From the NCBI GenBank assembly GCA_021791495.1, contig JAJYWN010000008.1, forward strand, positions 1-64,000: 64,000 nucleotides of DNA, in the 5' to 3' direction. A model generated the notes under the pieces. It did no database searches and was not told the origin of the DNA. It worked only from the letters and a program-made list of their open reading frames with translations. The stretch's first letter is position 1; each line of letters opens with the position of its first letter. Of this stretch, positions 26,805 to 40,315 are shown one piece after another. Position numbers and translations under genes: made by a program. Source of the stretch: Bacillota bacterium. Its GTDB lineage: Bacteria > Bacillota > Sulfobacillia > JAJYWN01.

Positions 26805-26814
26805 CTCTCAATTG
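26793..26814. promoter_or_regulatory. Candidate TetR operator dyad
   Basis: CAACTGAG-N6-CTCAATTG is an imperfect 22-bp dyad (7 of 8 pairs match) centred on the tetR start codon. Size and position fit TetR autoregulation. No binding data are implied. Confidence 0.35.
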
Positions 26815-26994
26815 CCTGAATATTGGAGCCAGGCGTGCGGAATTCCTCCTTAGGTCAGAAAAATATCGGGCTTGGGCAAACCCATGCGAAGATGGGGCTG
26901 CCTCAGGTTCATTAAGTGTCGTGTCCACCTGGGTTTCGGAATAGGGCCGAGAGCACCGCGGCTAAGCAGCACTTGTCCGTATCTGGCGACGATC

Positions 26995-27341
26995 AAGGTG
27001 CGTCGTAGGGGGGGGGTATCCCCGCGATCAGCACGCGGATGTCAACTCGTGATACGTTTTCCGCAGCCGGCCATGTTGCTTGGGTTTACACCCATCGATT
27101 GTGCCACAGTTCACAGGGCGCCGCCCCCGCCCGAGAGGTGAGCCCCAAAGATCCCTTGTTTTGTCCTCCCTGGTAGAATGCATGGGCCCCATCCACGAAT
27201 CTACGGGTCGGGGGTGGAGCATCAGACGGGCGGCGGCGGAGGTCCGCTGAGGGGTGTTTGGATACCCCACCCGGTACGGCCAAAGAGAGGCGTGTAAACT
27301 CAAGGAACCCAACTATTTCGCGAAATGTGTCTGGAATTGAC
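26995..27341 (+). repeat. Dispersed inverted-repeat element, diverged copy
   Basis: Same order of boxes as the copy at 58668-59124: AAGGTGCGT, GGGGGGTATCC, GTCAACTCGTGATAC (27041 on), TTGGGTTTAC, ATTGTGCC, then a variable centre. The mirror-image right arm holds GTAAACTCAAG and GTCTGGAATTGAC and ends at 27341. The core between tips (27041-27341) is 301 bp. It encodes no protein. The rest of the 26805-27458 gap shows no gene. Confidence 0.65.
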
Positions 27342-27458
27342 ATCTGCCGAGTTGCCGTCAGCCCTCGGATGACACATTGTGCCGCAGATCACTTGCTGTC
27401 GGGCCGAGGGCTTGTCAACTGCCTGGAGCGCGCGGTTATGCGGCGCTTCTTGGCGGCG

Positions 27459-27962
27459 CTACCTGACGAGTTGCGGGGGAAAGTCGCCCGTGCCCATGTC
27501 GTCGATCCAGCTTACTTGGCCGGTCTTGGCGTCAACCCTAACCTGCCAGGTGTGGCTCAGCGTTCCGGCGGCGGGGGAGTGACTTTCGTGGAAGTCCCTG
27601 GCGTCCCAAGCTTCGGTGAGACTGACGGTCCAGTCGGGGCCGTCCCGGGTCACCTTCGTTTCGTAGGTGCCATCGATGGAGACGTTGCCCAGCCCACCCC
27701 GTGGGATCTTGCCCACTACCTTCCCGACCGCCGGCTGGAACCCGGAAAGCCGCCAGTCGTCCGTCTTGTCCTGTTCGAAGACGGCCTTTACGGCGGCGTC
27801 GGCCGTACGGACGATTTCTTTCTGGCCGGCCCGCCAAGACAATCCCGGGAACGAGCAGCCCGCGACGAGTAACGCCACCGCGACCGTGGCTGCCACCACG
27901 ACCGTGGCTACGACCATGGTGAGCTTTGACTTCGCCTTTGCCTTGGTCATCGTGGCCATCAT
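27459..27962 (-). CDS. Putative lipoprotein, 167 aa
   Basis: After a hydrophobic segment (VVATVVVAATVAVALLVAGC) a lipobox-like VAGC predicts lipid anchoring. The exported part (about 130 aa) contains paired beta-strand-like stretches such as YETKVTRDGPDWTVSLTEAWDA and HTWQVRVDAKTGQVSWIDDMG, resembling PepSY-like or small extracytoplasmic sensor domains, though I cannot name a family. The ATG at 27962 overlaps the anti-sigma stop by 4 bases (ATGA), so it belongs to the ECF operon and is presumably part of the same envelope response. Confidence 0.7.
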   Translation of the reverse strand: MMATMTKAKAKSKLTMVVATVVVAATVAVALLVAGCSFPGLSWRAGQKEIVRTADAAVKAVFEQDKTDDWRLSGFQPAVGKVVGKIPRGGLGNVSIDGTYETKVTRDGPDWTVSLTEAWDARDFHESHSPAAGTLSHTWQVRVDAKTGQVSWIDDMGTGDFPPQLVR

Positions 27963-29338
27963 CTCACCGGCACCTCCACCGTCCATGGTCCGGGTATCGT
28001 GGTGGGGCCGTAGGTGGTCAGGTTCTCGAGGACGACTTGGAGACCGGTCTCGCCTTTCAAGGTCGGGCCGAACTGGGCCGTCCCCGCCATGCCGCCGGCG
28101 ATTGCCTTGTAGCCTAGCGCCAAGATCCCTTCCAGCGTCGTCTGGCCACCGCGATGCAAACCAAAGCCGAAGCTGGTGGGCACGGGGATATTGCCTTTCA
28201 CGGTGAAGGCCACCGTGGTGTACTCGCTGGTGAAGGTAACCTTGTCGACGCTGAAGGTGTACCCGTCTCGCGTGCTCTGGCCGACGTTCGTCAACTCACC
28301 ATTGACCGCCTGCCCCGGCGCCGGGGCCACGAACATGCGGATGCTGCCAGGGCCGATAGCGCCGGCGTGAACCTGCTCACCGGTCTCCCCGGTCGGCCCA
28401 TCCGATCTGCCGCTTCCTCCGGCCGCTCCAACAGCTGTTCCTCCAGCCGTCTCACCGGCCGTTCCTCCGGCGGTTCCGCCGGCCTGCCCTCTCTGGGAGA
28501 GTATCCAACCCGTGCCAGGCGTGATGGTCTTCTGCTTCTCCGGCTCCGGCACCGGGCTGAAGTTCACCCTATCCAACAAGCCCACCTCGTACCAGCCGGG
28601 AGCCGCCGGGAGGGTGACGGTCGTGGTCAGTACGGTTTCGGCGCCCGCTTCCAGAGCCAGCGGCCGAGTGATGGCCCAGCCGGTTGGGACCTGGACCCGC
28701 GCCCCCAAGTCCACGCTTGCTCCGGCAAAGTAGGCCGACTGCGGCGGGGTGATGAGTAGGGTCTGGTTGGAGACGTTCTTGATGATGAGGGATAGTTTCT
28801 CACCCTCGGCGCTGAGCCTGGCATCGACCGGAGCTATGTACGGGTGCTTGTAGCCGGGAGGTGGTCCCGGATGGACAGCATATTCGCTTTTCCCGCCGGG
28901 CTCCGGGGGCTGGTTCCTGTTTCCGGTTCCCGGGCCCGGACCCACAGGCACCGTGGCCTGTTGGCCCAGGCCGAGGCCGGGGACACCCGGCAGGCCGGTG
29001 TAGGCATACCAGGACGGCAGGGTGCCCACGACCAAGGCCAAGGTGAGGGCCGTTCCCACCGCCCACCGGCCCCAGGCGGATGCCGCCGGCCAAAGGGGGC
29101 GATTGATCAGACTCTGGATCGGCCAGTTCTGGCTCCGGTCTGGCCGGCCCAGGGCGGGCGTTGCGACCAGGTGTGGTAGGCGTGTTCCTTGTTTCACCGC
29201 TTCCCGGACTCCCACGGTCCAGGCCTCGCCTGGGGCCGCTTCGGCCAGGCCGGCCGCCCAAGCCTTCTTATACGGCCCATTCAGAAAGAGATCCACTCTA
29301 TCGTTTCCATCATTTCTGTCGTCTTGATCGTCCCTCAT
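27959..29338 (-). CDS. Membrane anti-sigma factor, 459 aa
   Basis: Probable regulator that sequesters the upstream ECF sigma factor. The N-terminal ~90 residues are cytoplasmic, followed by one membrane helix (WAVGTALTLALVVGTL), a Pro/Gly-rich linker and an extracytoplasmic region with DUF4179/DUF5643-like beta-rich sequence (LSLIIKNVSNQTLLI; YTFSVDKVTFTSEYTTVAFTVKG). A Gly/Ala/Thr repeat of about 30 residues (GGTAGGTAGETAGGTA) interrupts the outer domain. The gene overlaps the sigma gene by 29 bp and the lipoprotein by 4 bp. No zinc-binding anti-sigma motif is seen. Role is inferred from gene order and topology. Confidence 0.75.
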   Translation of the reverse strand: MRDDQDDRNDGNDRVDLFLNGPYKKAWAAGLAEAAPGEAWTVGVREAVKQGTRLPHLVATPALGRPDRSQNWPIQSLINRPLWPAASAWGRWAVGTALTLALVVGTLPSWYAYTGLPGVPGLGLGQQATVPVGPGPGTGNRNQPPEPGGKSEYAVHPGPPPGYKHPYIAPVDARLSAEGEKLSLIIKNVSNQTLLITPPQSAYFAGASVDLGARVQVPTGWAITRPLALEAGAETVLTTTVTLPAAPGWYEVGLLDRVNFSPVPEPEKQKTITPGTGWILSQRGQAGGTAGGTAGETAGGTAVGAAGGSGRSDGPTGETGEQVHAGAIGPGSIRMFVAPAPGQAVNGELTNVGQSTRDGYTFSVDKVTFTSEYTTVAFTVKGNIPVPTSFGFGLHRGGQTTLEGILALGYKAIAGGMAGTAQFGPTLKGETGLQVVLENLTTYGPTTIPGPWTVEVPVR

Positions 29339-29861
29339 CGGACGTTTCCTCCAGTCTCTTTCGTAGAGCGGCCCTGGCCCGGGTGAGGATGCCGCGGACG
29401 GTACTCTCCCGGCGCCGCAGGACCACTGCTATCTCCCGCGTCCCGAAGCCAAAGTAGTAGAAGAGCAGGAGCGTCTCTTGCTGGACGGATGGCAACCGCG
29501 CCACCGCGTCCCAAAGGAGCAGCGCCTCGACACTATCCGCCTCTCCGGTATAACCTGGCACCGCACTGGCTCCGTGACCGTCCAGCCACTCCAGCGGCAG
29601 GAGGGGCCCGGCCCCCCCGTTACGGTTCGCGCGCCGCCAGTCGGTACAGGCATTCCGTGTCATCCGGACCAACCAGGCTCTTGGTTGCCGCACGCCCTGA
29701 GGGCGGACGTGGGAACTCAGGCACTTGAGGAAAACCTCCTGTGCCACGTCTTTCGCCGCCTCGCGGTCACCAAGGTAGTAATAGGCGGTCTTGACCACTG
29801 TGTCCGCATGTTCATCTACCCAGCGCGCCACGGTCGCCCTTGTCGCATCGTCCAATGCCAA
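29310..29861 (-). CDS. ECF RNA polymerase sigma factor, 183 aa
   Basis: A sigma-70 family extracytoplasmic-function factor. Region 2 is YYYLGDREAAKDVAQEVFLKCL and WLVRMTRNACTDWRR; region 4 is LPSVQQETLLLFYYFGFGTREIAVVLRRRESTVRGILTRAR in consecutive pieces. Region 1.1 and 3 are absent, as expected. TTG at 29861 follows AAGGTGACG. The downstream overlapping anti-sigma gene marks a standard sigma/anti-sigma pair. Upstream of it, on the same strand, a CGTCTTA motif near 29905 could be an ECF-type -10, but no firm -35 is visible. Confidence 0.9.
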   Translation of the reverse strand: MALDDATRATVARWVDEHADTVVKTAYYYLGDREAAKDVAQEVFLKCLSSHVRPQGVRQPRAWLVRMTRNACTDWRRANRNGGAGPLLPLEWLDGHGASAVPGYTGEADSVEALLLWDAVARLPSVQQETLLLFYYFGFGTREIAVVLRRRESTVRGILTRARAALRKRLEETSDEGRSRRQK

Positions 29862-30026
29862 ATCGGTCTACGTCACCTTTCAGAACTGCGCAGTCATTTA
29901 TTAAGACGAGCTTCCACGTCAGAACGCTGCATTCCCCTGGCCGGCTTCCTCTGGGATTTCGCGGGAAATGTCGCAAAGGGGAGTCTTCGACGGCTGACGA
30001 ATCACCCTTCATCGGAGGTGGTCACC

Positions 30027-31664
30027 ATGGCGGCCAAAGGCCGTAAACCCCGCATTCTCGTAGGCGAAATCAGTCACGAAACCAACACCTTCTCACCTAT
30101 CCGGACGACGCTCCCGTACTTCGCGGAGCGGCACCTCTTCTATGGACCGGATATGATCAGCCACTTCACCGGGACGCACACCGGCGTCGGCGGTTACATC
30201 GACGCCGCCGCCCGGTTGGGTTTCGAACTCATTCCCAGCGTGGCGGCCTCGGCCACGCCGTCGGGCACGGTGGCGCGCGAAGCCTTCGATAACATGCTCG
30301 GTGTCCTCCTTGAAACGGCCAGGCAGGCCATGGCCTCGCCCGAAGGACTGGACGGCGTGGGCCTGTGCCTCCACGGCGCCATGGTCGTCGAGGGCAGCGA
30401 AGACGGCGAAGGCGAAATCCTTGAGGCGATGCGCAGCGTGGTCGGGCCGGACATGCCGCTCGTCACTACGCTGGACCTTCACGGTAACATTACGGACAAG
30501 ATGACCAAGAACGCCGATGCCTTCTTCGGTTACGACACCAACCCCCACGTGGACGGGTACGAGCGGGCCCAGGAGGCCGCCGACCTGCTCGCCAAGATGC
30601 TGGGTGGCGAGGCCCGCCCGGTGATGGCCATGGTCAAGGCGCGGATGATGCCCCCCACCATCAACATGCGGACGGCCGAGGGGCCCATGGTGGAGCTTTT
30701 CAAGATGGCCCGCCAGTTCGAGTCCGAGCCGGACGTCATTAACGTCTCGGTCTTCGGCGGTTTCCCCTTCGCCGACATCCACGACGCCGGCACCTGTTGC
30801 GTGGCGGTGGTGGACGCGGCGCAGGCCAAGGGTGAGGGGGCGGCGGCGGCCAGCGCCACGGTGGCCGGCAAGGTGGCGGCGGACGCGGCGGCGCGGGCGC
30901 GCGCCAACGCCATCGCCAAGACCGTCACCGACCGGGCCTGGGAGATCCGCGACCAGTTCCTGAAGCACATCCCCGCGCCGGCGGAGGCCGTCAAGCATGC
31001 CATCCAGGCGAAGAAGGGCCCGGTCATCCTGGCCGACGTAGCCGATAACATGGGCGGCGGCGGGTCGGGCGACACCACGGTCTTGCTGGCCGAACTGCTG
31101 CGGCAGGGCGCCCAAAATGTCGGGTTTGCCGTCATCGTCGACCCTGCATCCATCGCGCGGTGCGCGGCGGCGGGGGTGGGGAGGATGGTCGACCTTGAAC
31201 TGGGCGGCAAGGAAGAGCCCAAGCACGGCGCCCCGCTGAAGGTGCGCGGATACGTCAAGGCCGTCACCGACGGCGTTTTCGTGAACAAGGGACCCATGGG
31301 CACCGGCGTGGTGGTGGACTTGGGCGGGACCGCTGTGGTGCGTCTGGGCGTGCGGTATCCAGATGGGGCTCCGGCGGGCGACGACGATGTTGCCGAGTGG
31401 GCCAGGCCGAACACGGGTGTCGAGGTGCTGGTCACGGGGCGGCGCGCGGCCCCCAACGACCCCGAGATCTACCGGGCGGCCGGAATCACACCGGAGGATA
31501 GGCACATCTTAATCGTGAAGTCGCGCGGCCACTTCCGCGCGGCCTACGAGCCTCTGGCAGCCGAGATCGTGGAAGTGGACTGCCCTGGCTTCGCCAGCCC
31601 GAACCTGGCGCACTTCGAGTATAGGAAGGTGCGCCGGCCACTCTTCCCGTTGGACGAAATCTGA
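30027..31664 (+). CDS. MlrC family (M81) metallopeptidase-like protein, 545 aa
   Basis: Homologue of the microcystin-degradation protein MlrC, a zinc metallopeptidase family whose members mostly have unknown natural substrates. Family motifs are GEISHETNTFSP at the N-terminus, LCLHGAMVVEG, TTLDLHGNITDKM, FFGYDTNPHVDGYER, FGGFPFADIHDAG and ADVADNMGGGGSGDTT. His and Asp residues in these carry the predicted metal site. An Ala-rich stretch (residues 270-300) enlarges it slightly over the usual ~500 aa. ATG at 30027 has GGAGG 8 bases upstream. It is divergent from the ECF sigma gene and stands alone; the next gene is a purine permease 260 bp away. Confidence 0.88.
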   Translation: MAAKGRKPRILVGEISHETNTFSPIRTTLPYFAERHLFYGPDMISHFTGTHTGVGGYIDAAARLGFELIPSVAASATPSGTVAREAFDNMLGVLLETARQAMASPEGLDGVGLCLHGAMVVEGSEDGEGEILEAMRSVVGPDMPLVTTLDLHGNITDKMTKNADAFFGYDTNPHVDGYERAQEAADLLAKMLGGEARPVMAMVKARMMPPTINMRTAEGPMVELFKMARQFESEPDVINVSVFGGFPFADIHDAGTCCVAVVDAAQAKGEGAAAASATVAGKVAADAAARARANAIAKTVTDRAWEIRDQFLKHIPAPAEAVKHAIQAKKGPVILADVADNMGGGGSGDTTVLLAELLRQGAQNVGFAVIVDPASIARCAAAGVGRMVDLELGGKEEPKHGAPLKVRGYVKAVTDGVFVNKGPMGTGVVVDLGGTAVVRLGVRYPDGAPAGDDDVAEWARPNTGVEVLVTGRRAAPNDPEIYRAAGITPEDRHILIVKSRGHFRAAYEPLAAEIVEVDCPGFASPNLAHFEYRKVRRPLFPLDEI

Positions 31665-31711
31665 GGCTGCTTTCCAAATCTAGAGACTAGGTGCGGACGA
31701 TTGGGAGCCTG

Positions 31712-31786
31712 CAACCGATAACCTCGTAGCCGGACGACAACCGAGAACCGAGAACGCGGGACCGAGAACCCTGAACTGAGAACCTG
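31712..31786 (+). repeat. Degenerate heptamer tandem repeat (AACCGAG-like)
   Basis: About eight imperfect 7-base units related to AACCGAG (AACCGAT, AACCTCG, AACCGAG twice, then ACCGAGA, ACCCTGA, ACTGAGA) lie between the MlrC gene and the permease hairpin. A second heptamer array of different sequence lies at 53002-53050. Confidence 0.6.
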
Positions 31787-31830
31787 CTGTTCGTCGCCAA
31801 GAGGATGGCGCGGGTGGCAGGTTCTTTTGT
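31780..31830 (+). terminator. Terminator-like hairpin before the purine permease
   Basis: GAACCTGC (31780-31787) pairs with GCAGGTTC (31817-31824), with an inner CGCCA/TGGCG stem, and TTTTGTGTT follows. This fits a Rho-independent terminator or attenuator. It lies about 95 bp before the permease start, so it could end the mlrC transcript or regulate the permease. No known purine-riboswitch core was recognised upstream. Confidence 0.6.
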
Positions 31831-31925
31831 GTTGCGTGTGGCGGCGTTGGCTCAGGTCGGGAAGTTGGGAAACTATGACCACAGTCGGGTGCGACACTAT
31901 TTTGCGGTTCCAGGGGGGGTCTCGG

Positions 31926-33365
31926 ATGGCACCCAGTTCAAGGAAGAAACAAATGGCCAACGGTTCAGGAAAAGGCCGGCATTCCGGCGTCGAAAGGTTC
32001 TTCCGGATATCGGCGGCGGGCACTACCGTCCGGACGGAGGTAATCGCCGGGCTGGCAACCTTCATGACCATGGCTTACATCATCTTCGTAAACCCGGCGA
32101 TTCTGAGTCTCGGCAGCGTATTCCCGAATGGTGGAAGTCCAGGGGTGCCGTTCAACGCCGCCATCACCGCTACCGCCCTGGGCGCCGCGTTGGCGACCTT
32201 GGTGATGGGCCTTTACGCCAATTACCCCTTCGCCCTGGCCTCCGGGATGGGCATCAACGCCATGGTCGCGTTCGGATTGATCCTGGGTGCCAAGCTGAGC
32301 TGGCAGCAGGCCATGGGTATCATTTTCTGGGAGGGCGCGCTGGTAACTCTCTTCGTGTTAACCAACGTGCGGGAAGCGGTCTTCAACGCGATCCCGGTTA
32401 CTTTGAAACGGGCCATCGGGGTCGGCATCGGGCTCTTCATTGCGGTGATCGGCCTGGTGGAAGGGCATATCGTCACGGCGAGCGAGGCGACGGTGGTCCA
32501 GTATAACCACGCTTTCGGGCACGATCCGGTGGCCGTGGTCACGGCGCTGGGGCTGCTCATCACGGCCTGGCTGATGGCGCGCCGGACGCGAGGGGCGATC
32601 CTGCTGGGCATCGTCGTTACGACGGTCATCGGAATCCTGGTAGATGTGGTCTTGGTGGATAAGCTGGGCTATTTCGGAAAGGCGCACGTTCTATCGGCCG
32701 GGGCGCTGGCCGGGGCGGCCAAGGTCGTGGAGACGCCCAGCTTCGCCACCTTCTTTAAGCTGGACTTCAGCGTCATCCTGCAGGTGGGACTGTGGGCCTG
32801 GATTTTCGCCCTGATGATGACCGACTTCTTCGACACCATGGGTACGGTGGTGGCCGTGGGCGGGGAAGCGGGGCTGCTGGATAGCAGACAGCGGTTGCCA
32901 AGGTTAAACCGGGTGCTCTTGGTCGACTCGGGCGCGGCGGTGGCGGGTGGGCTGTTCGGGGCGTCTTCGATTACGACATACATCGAGAGCGCGGCGGGTG
33001 TGGCTGAGGGTGGGCGGACCGGGCTCACGTCGGTGGTGGTGGCCTTGTGCTTCTTGGTCTCCATCTTCTTCGCGCCCATCATCGGCCTGGTCCCGACGGC
33101 GGCCACGTCGCCGGCCCTGATCATCGTGGGTTTCCTGATGATCACCGTGGTGCGGGACATCGACTTCAAGAACCTTGAGGAAGCCATTCCCGCTTTCGTG
33201 ACGATGATCACCATCCCGCTGACCTACTCCATCACCAGCGGGATCGGGTACGGGTTCATTCTGTACTCCTTGATCAAGCTGTTTCGGGGTCGCGGGCGGG
33301 ACGTTCACTGGCTGTTGTATGTGGTGTCGGTCCTGTTCGCGGTGTCAATTTATCTGGGCAAGTAG
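31926..33365 (+). CDS. NCS2-family guanine/hypoxanthine permease (AzgA/PbuG type), 479 aa
   Basis: An inner-membrane nucleobase:cation symporter with about 12-14 helices. Signatures are AGLATFMTMAYIIFVNP, ASGMGINAMVAFGL, DFFDTMGTVVAVGGEAG and GASSITTYIESAAGVAEGGRTG, which place it in the AzgA/PbuG (guanine, hypoxanthine, adenine) branch rather than the uracil/xanthine branch. ATG at 31926 has AGGGGGG upstream; the frame extends further back but without a ribosome site. The terminator-like hairpin upstream may regulate it. Substrate specificity is inferred from subfamily. Confidence 0.9.
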   Translation: MAPSSRKKQMANGSGKGRHSGVERFFRISAAGTTVRTEVIAGLATFMTMAYIIFVNPAILSLGSVFPNGGSPGVPFNAAITATALGAALATLVMGLYANYPFALASGMGINAMVAFGLILGAKLSWQQAMGIIFWEGALVTLFVLTNVREAVFNAIPVTLKRAIGVGIGLFIAVIGLVEGHIVTASEATVVQYNHAFGHDPVAVVTALGLLITAWLMARRTRGAILLGIVVTTVIGILVDVVLVDKLGYFGKAHVLSAGALAGAAKVVETPSFATFFKLDFSVILQVGLWAWIFALMMTDFFDTMGTVVAVGGEAGLLDSRQRLPRLNRVLLVDSGAAVAGGLFGASSITTYIESAAGVAEGGRTGLTSVVVALCFLVSIFFAPIIGLVPTAATSPALIIVGFLMITVVRDIDFKNLEEAIPAFVTMITIPLTYSITSGIGYGFILYSLIKLFRGRGRDVHWLLYVVSVLFAVSIYLGK

Positions 33366-33472
33366 AAAAGAGCACTGGCCGGGCAGTACATGCCGGTCGG
33401 GCTAACTAGCCTATGGCCAGTTGGTCCGACCGGCGCTCCTGCATCTCCCGGGCCGTTCACAATATGCTTAGG

Positions 33473-33730
33473 CTACCGCGTGATCTCACGCCTGCCCGAT
33501 GGTGTCACAACCCAGCTTCTTACCGGCGCCGCCTGACGGGTTGTACCACGGGGCGGGTCCTTCTTTTCCCCGCCGTCATCAATCACCACTTGGTCGGCGC
33601 GAATCAGGTATACGATTATGGTCGGACAGCAGCAGTCCCCATCACCCTGCTTTTGGAGCTGAGAGAGCAGTTCCGGATCCTTGAGGGAGGTGAGCATCGC
33701 TTTGATGTCCTCCGATACTTCGCTGGCCAA
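33473..33730 (-). CDS. Small cysteine-containing protein, 85 aa
   Basis: I do not recognise this protein. TTG at 33730 is preceded by AGAGAGGTGATG, a strong ribosome site, which is the main reason to accept it. The first 27 residues (EDIKAMLTSLKDPELLSQLQ region) look helical and amphipathic and are followed by a CCC triplet (GDGDCCCPT) and a beta-like stretch. The layout, helical head plus Cys-rich turn, superficially resembles peptide precursors with Nif11-type leaders, but no modifying enzyme is nearby. It lies 41 bp after the next small gene on the same strand. Confidence 0.5.
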   Translation of the reverse strand: MASEVSEDIKAMLTSLKDPELLSQLQKQGDGDCCCPTIIVYLIRADQVVIDDGGEKKDPPRGTTRQAAPVRSWVVTPSGRREITR

Positions 33731-33771
33731 CTACATCACCTCTCTAGCGCTAGATCCGAGCCTATCAGCGA

Positions 33772-33993
33772 TCAATCAATATGCTCCATATCGCCGTCCT
33801 TCTTCTTCCTGCAGAAGGACCAGTGTTTGCAGGCCCCGTTGTTGATGATGAGGCAGTGGGTTTCCACGAAGTAGTTCACTTGCCAGGGCCAACCGCATTC
33901 CTTTTCCTTGTCCGAGCCCTCCCAATCTCGGGCTCCGCGCACTCCGGTATCCTTCGCCGCATCCATGACCATCTTGACGGTTTCCTTGTCCAT
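33772..33993 (-). CDS. Small cysteine-containing protein, 73 aa
   Basis: Unrecognised small protein. ATG at 33993 has GGGAGG seven bases upstream, a very good site. The C-terminal half contains four Cys (C36, then C-x(9-10)-C spacing and CRKKK) and aromatic residues (WPWQVNYF, KHWSFC), which could bind metal or form disulfides; the N-terminal third looks helical. It forms a two-gene unit with the 85-aa protein just downstream. Neither has a signal peptide. Function unknown. Confidence 0.5.
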   Translation of the reverse strand: MDKETVKMVMDAAKDTGVRGARDWEGSDKEKECGWPWQVNYFVETHCLIINNGACKHWSFCRKKKDGDMEHID

Positions 33994-34081
33994 TGTCATT
34001 CCTCCCTTTTTGGATGGATTCCGTCAACACATTATGTCATCTTTGACTTCAACGTGATTATCATTGGCATTCCCGGCTCCC

Positions 34082-34140
34082 TTTGTCCAGGGCAGAGTAA
34101 GAAGGAGCAGTCCTCCGCCGAGACTCACCCTAGGTCCACT
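34082..34140 (+). repeat. Imperfect direct repeat, first copy (second at 34794-34852)
   Basis: TTTGTCCAGGG, then AGTA, CCGCCGA and ACT-ACC blocks recur in the same order and spacing at 34794-34852, with about 65-70% identity by eye. The two copies bracket the nuclease-like fragment. Between them, 34151-34193 holds a compound hairpin (GGTCGC/GCGACC enclosing GCCCGC-caa-GCGGGC). Confidence 0.4.
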
Positions 34141-34218
34141 AGGGCTTGGTGGTCGCGGCCCGCCCGTGCCGGCTGCCCGCCAAGCGGGCGACCGGACCCT
34201 CGTTACCTGAACGCCATC

Positions 34219-34503
34219 TCATTGGACCTTGGGCGGACTCTTTCGAGACATGTTGTTCCGATAGGCCCTGCTCTCCAACCCCAGGTAATCGGTGACGGGG
34301 TTCTTCTGGTATCCTTGGCGGACCGGCAGCCAGGGGCCAATCTTGGCCAGCATGCCTTCTAAAGTGAGGTCCTGGCGGTGGATGATGATCACTTTGACTC
34401 CAGCCTCCTCGGCTAGGCCGATCTTCATGAGATCGCGGGCCCGGCGTTTGCGGGCTTCTTCGTCACTGGGGTAGCGGGCCGTGGCGCCATAGTGCTGCGG
34501 GTC
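34219..34503 (-). pseudogene. C-terminal fragment of an endonuclease-like protein
   Basis: The reading (YPSDEEARKRRARDLMKIGL, then EAGVKVIIIHRQDLTLEGML) resembles the C-terminal part of PD-(D/E)XK or homing-type nuclease domains in which a basic helix precedes an 'AGVKLIIIH' strand. Upstream of about 34503 the open frame has no such character and no start with a ribosome site. I interpret it as a remnant of a larger gene; the family assignment is tentative. Confidence 0.3.
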
Positions 34504-34907
34504 AACTGTTCTGGGGGAGTTCCGTAAACTCAGGCCCCAGGAGTAAGCGAAAAGCCCCTTGGACTTCCGCCTGCACCCTCCGGTCACTCCGGCATGTCGT
34601 CCTCGTGTACAAATGCAGACCCTTGTGACCACCAAAACGACAGTTTCCAGTTTCAGGGCGCCGGGGCAGACGGCCGACGACAAACTAGCCTTGAGTGACC
34701 ACGCCTCGCCAATGCCACGGCGAAAGGCCGGACGCCCCAGAGAACCACCTTGCGTCCACTGAATGACCATCCCCGATGCAGCCACTGCCCTCGTTTGTCC
34801 AGGGAACAGTAGGATAGGGCGGGCCGCCGCCGAAACTTACCAAGACCGATCTGGATGGAGGCTCCACCTGCGCCCCACAGTCGAATTGGAAGGAGTCATC
34901 GCCGAAA

Positions 34908-39973
<5,066 letters not shown>

Positions 39974-39985
39974 AGTGTTGCCGCC

Positions 39986-40315
39986 CTAGAGCTTGCGCCC
40001 CCCACGCAGCAACTCCTGGACGAAGGGGCTCTGCTTGGCTTCCTCTTCCGTGTACACAAAGAGGTCGACGCCCACGGGGAATCTGTCTGGCATATAGTCC
40101 GGGGAACGGTCCGAAGGACGCCTGGAATCTCGTTCAACCAGAACAAGGATGTCCGCGTCGCTAAAGGGAGTATGTGTTCTCCTAGCGCGGGATCCACAAA
40201 GGTACACCGCTTTGACCCCGGGCCGCCTTTTCAGACTGGATGCGTATTCAGAAGCTGCCTGCAAGACTAGGGCGTTGTTATCGGAGATGATTCTTGCAGA
40301 AGGCAATGATCTCAC
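39986..40315 (-). CDS. MNT-type nucleotidyltransferase (HEPN partner)
   Basis: Minimal nucleotidyltransferase of the kind that pairs with HEPN proteins in HEPN/MNT toxin-antitoxin modules; some MNT antitoxins AMPylate the toxin. The motif CGSRARRTHTPFSDADILVLV gives the GS loop and the two metal-binding Asp. The usual Gly after GSRAR is Arg here. About 109 aa. The start is uncertain: GTG at 40315 or TTG at 40321, both overlapping the end of the HEPN gene, so the two are co-translated. It converges on ligA with 12 bp between stops. Confidence 0.75.
   Translation of the reverse strand: MRSLPSARIISDNNALVLQAASEYASSLKRRPGVKAVYLCGSRARRTHTPFSDADILVLVERDSRRPSDRSPDYMPDRFPVGVDLFVYTEEEAKQSPFVQELLRGGRKL

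Noticed and set aside
26834..26860. Leader peptide behind an AGGAGG upstream of tetR
   Set aside because: The only codon at correct spacing is ACG, so a translated leader cannot be supported.
31740..31825. T-box leader before the purine permease
   Set aside because: A GGGTGGCA piece recalls the T-box bulge, but no specifier loop or antiterminator consensus exists and a permease for purines is not a T-box target.
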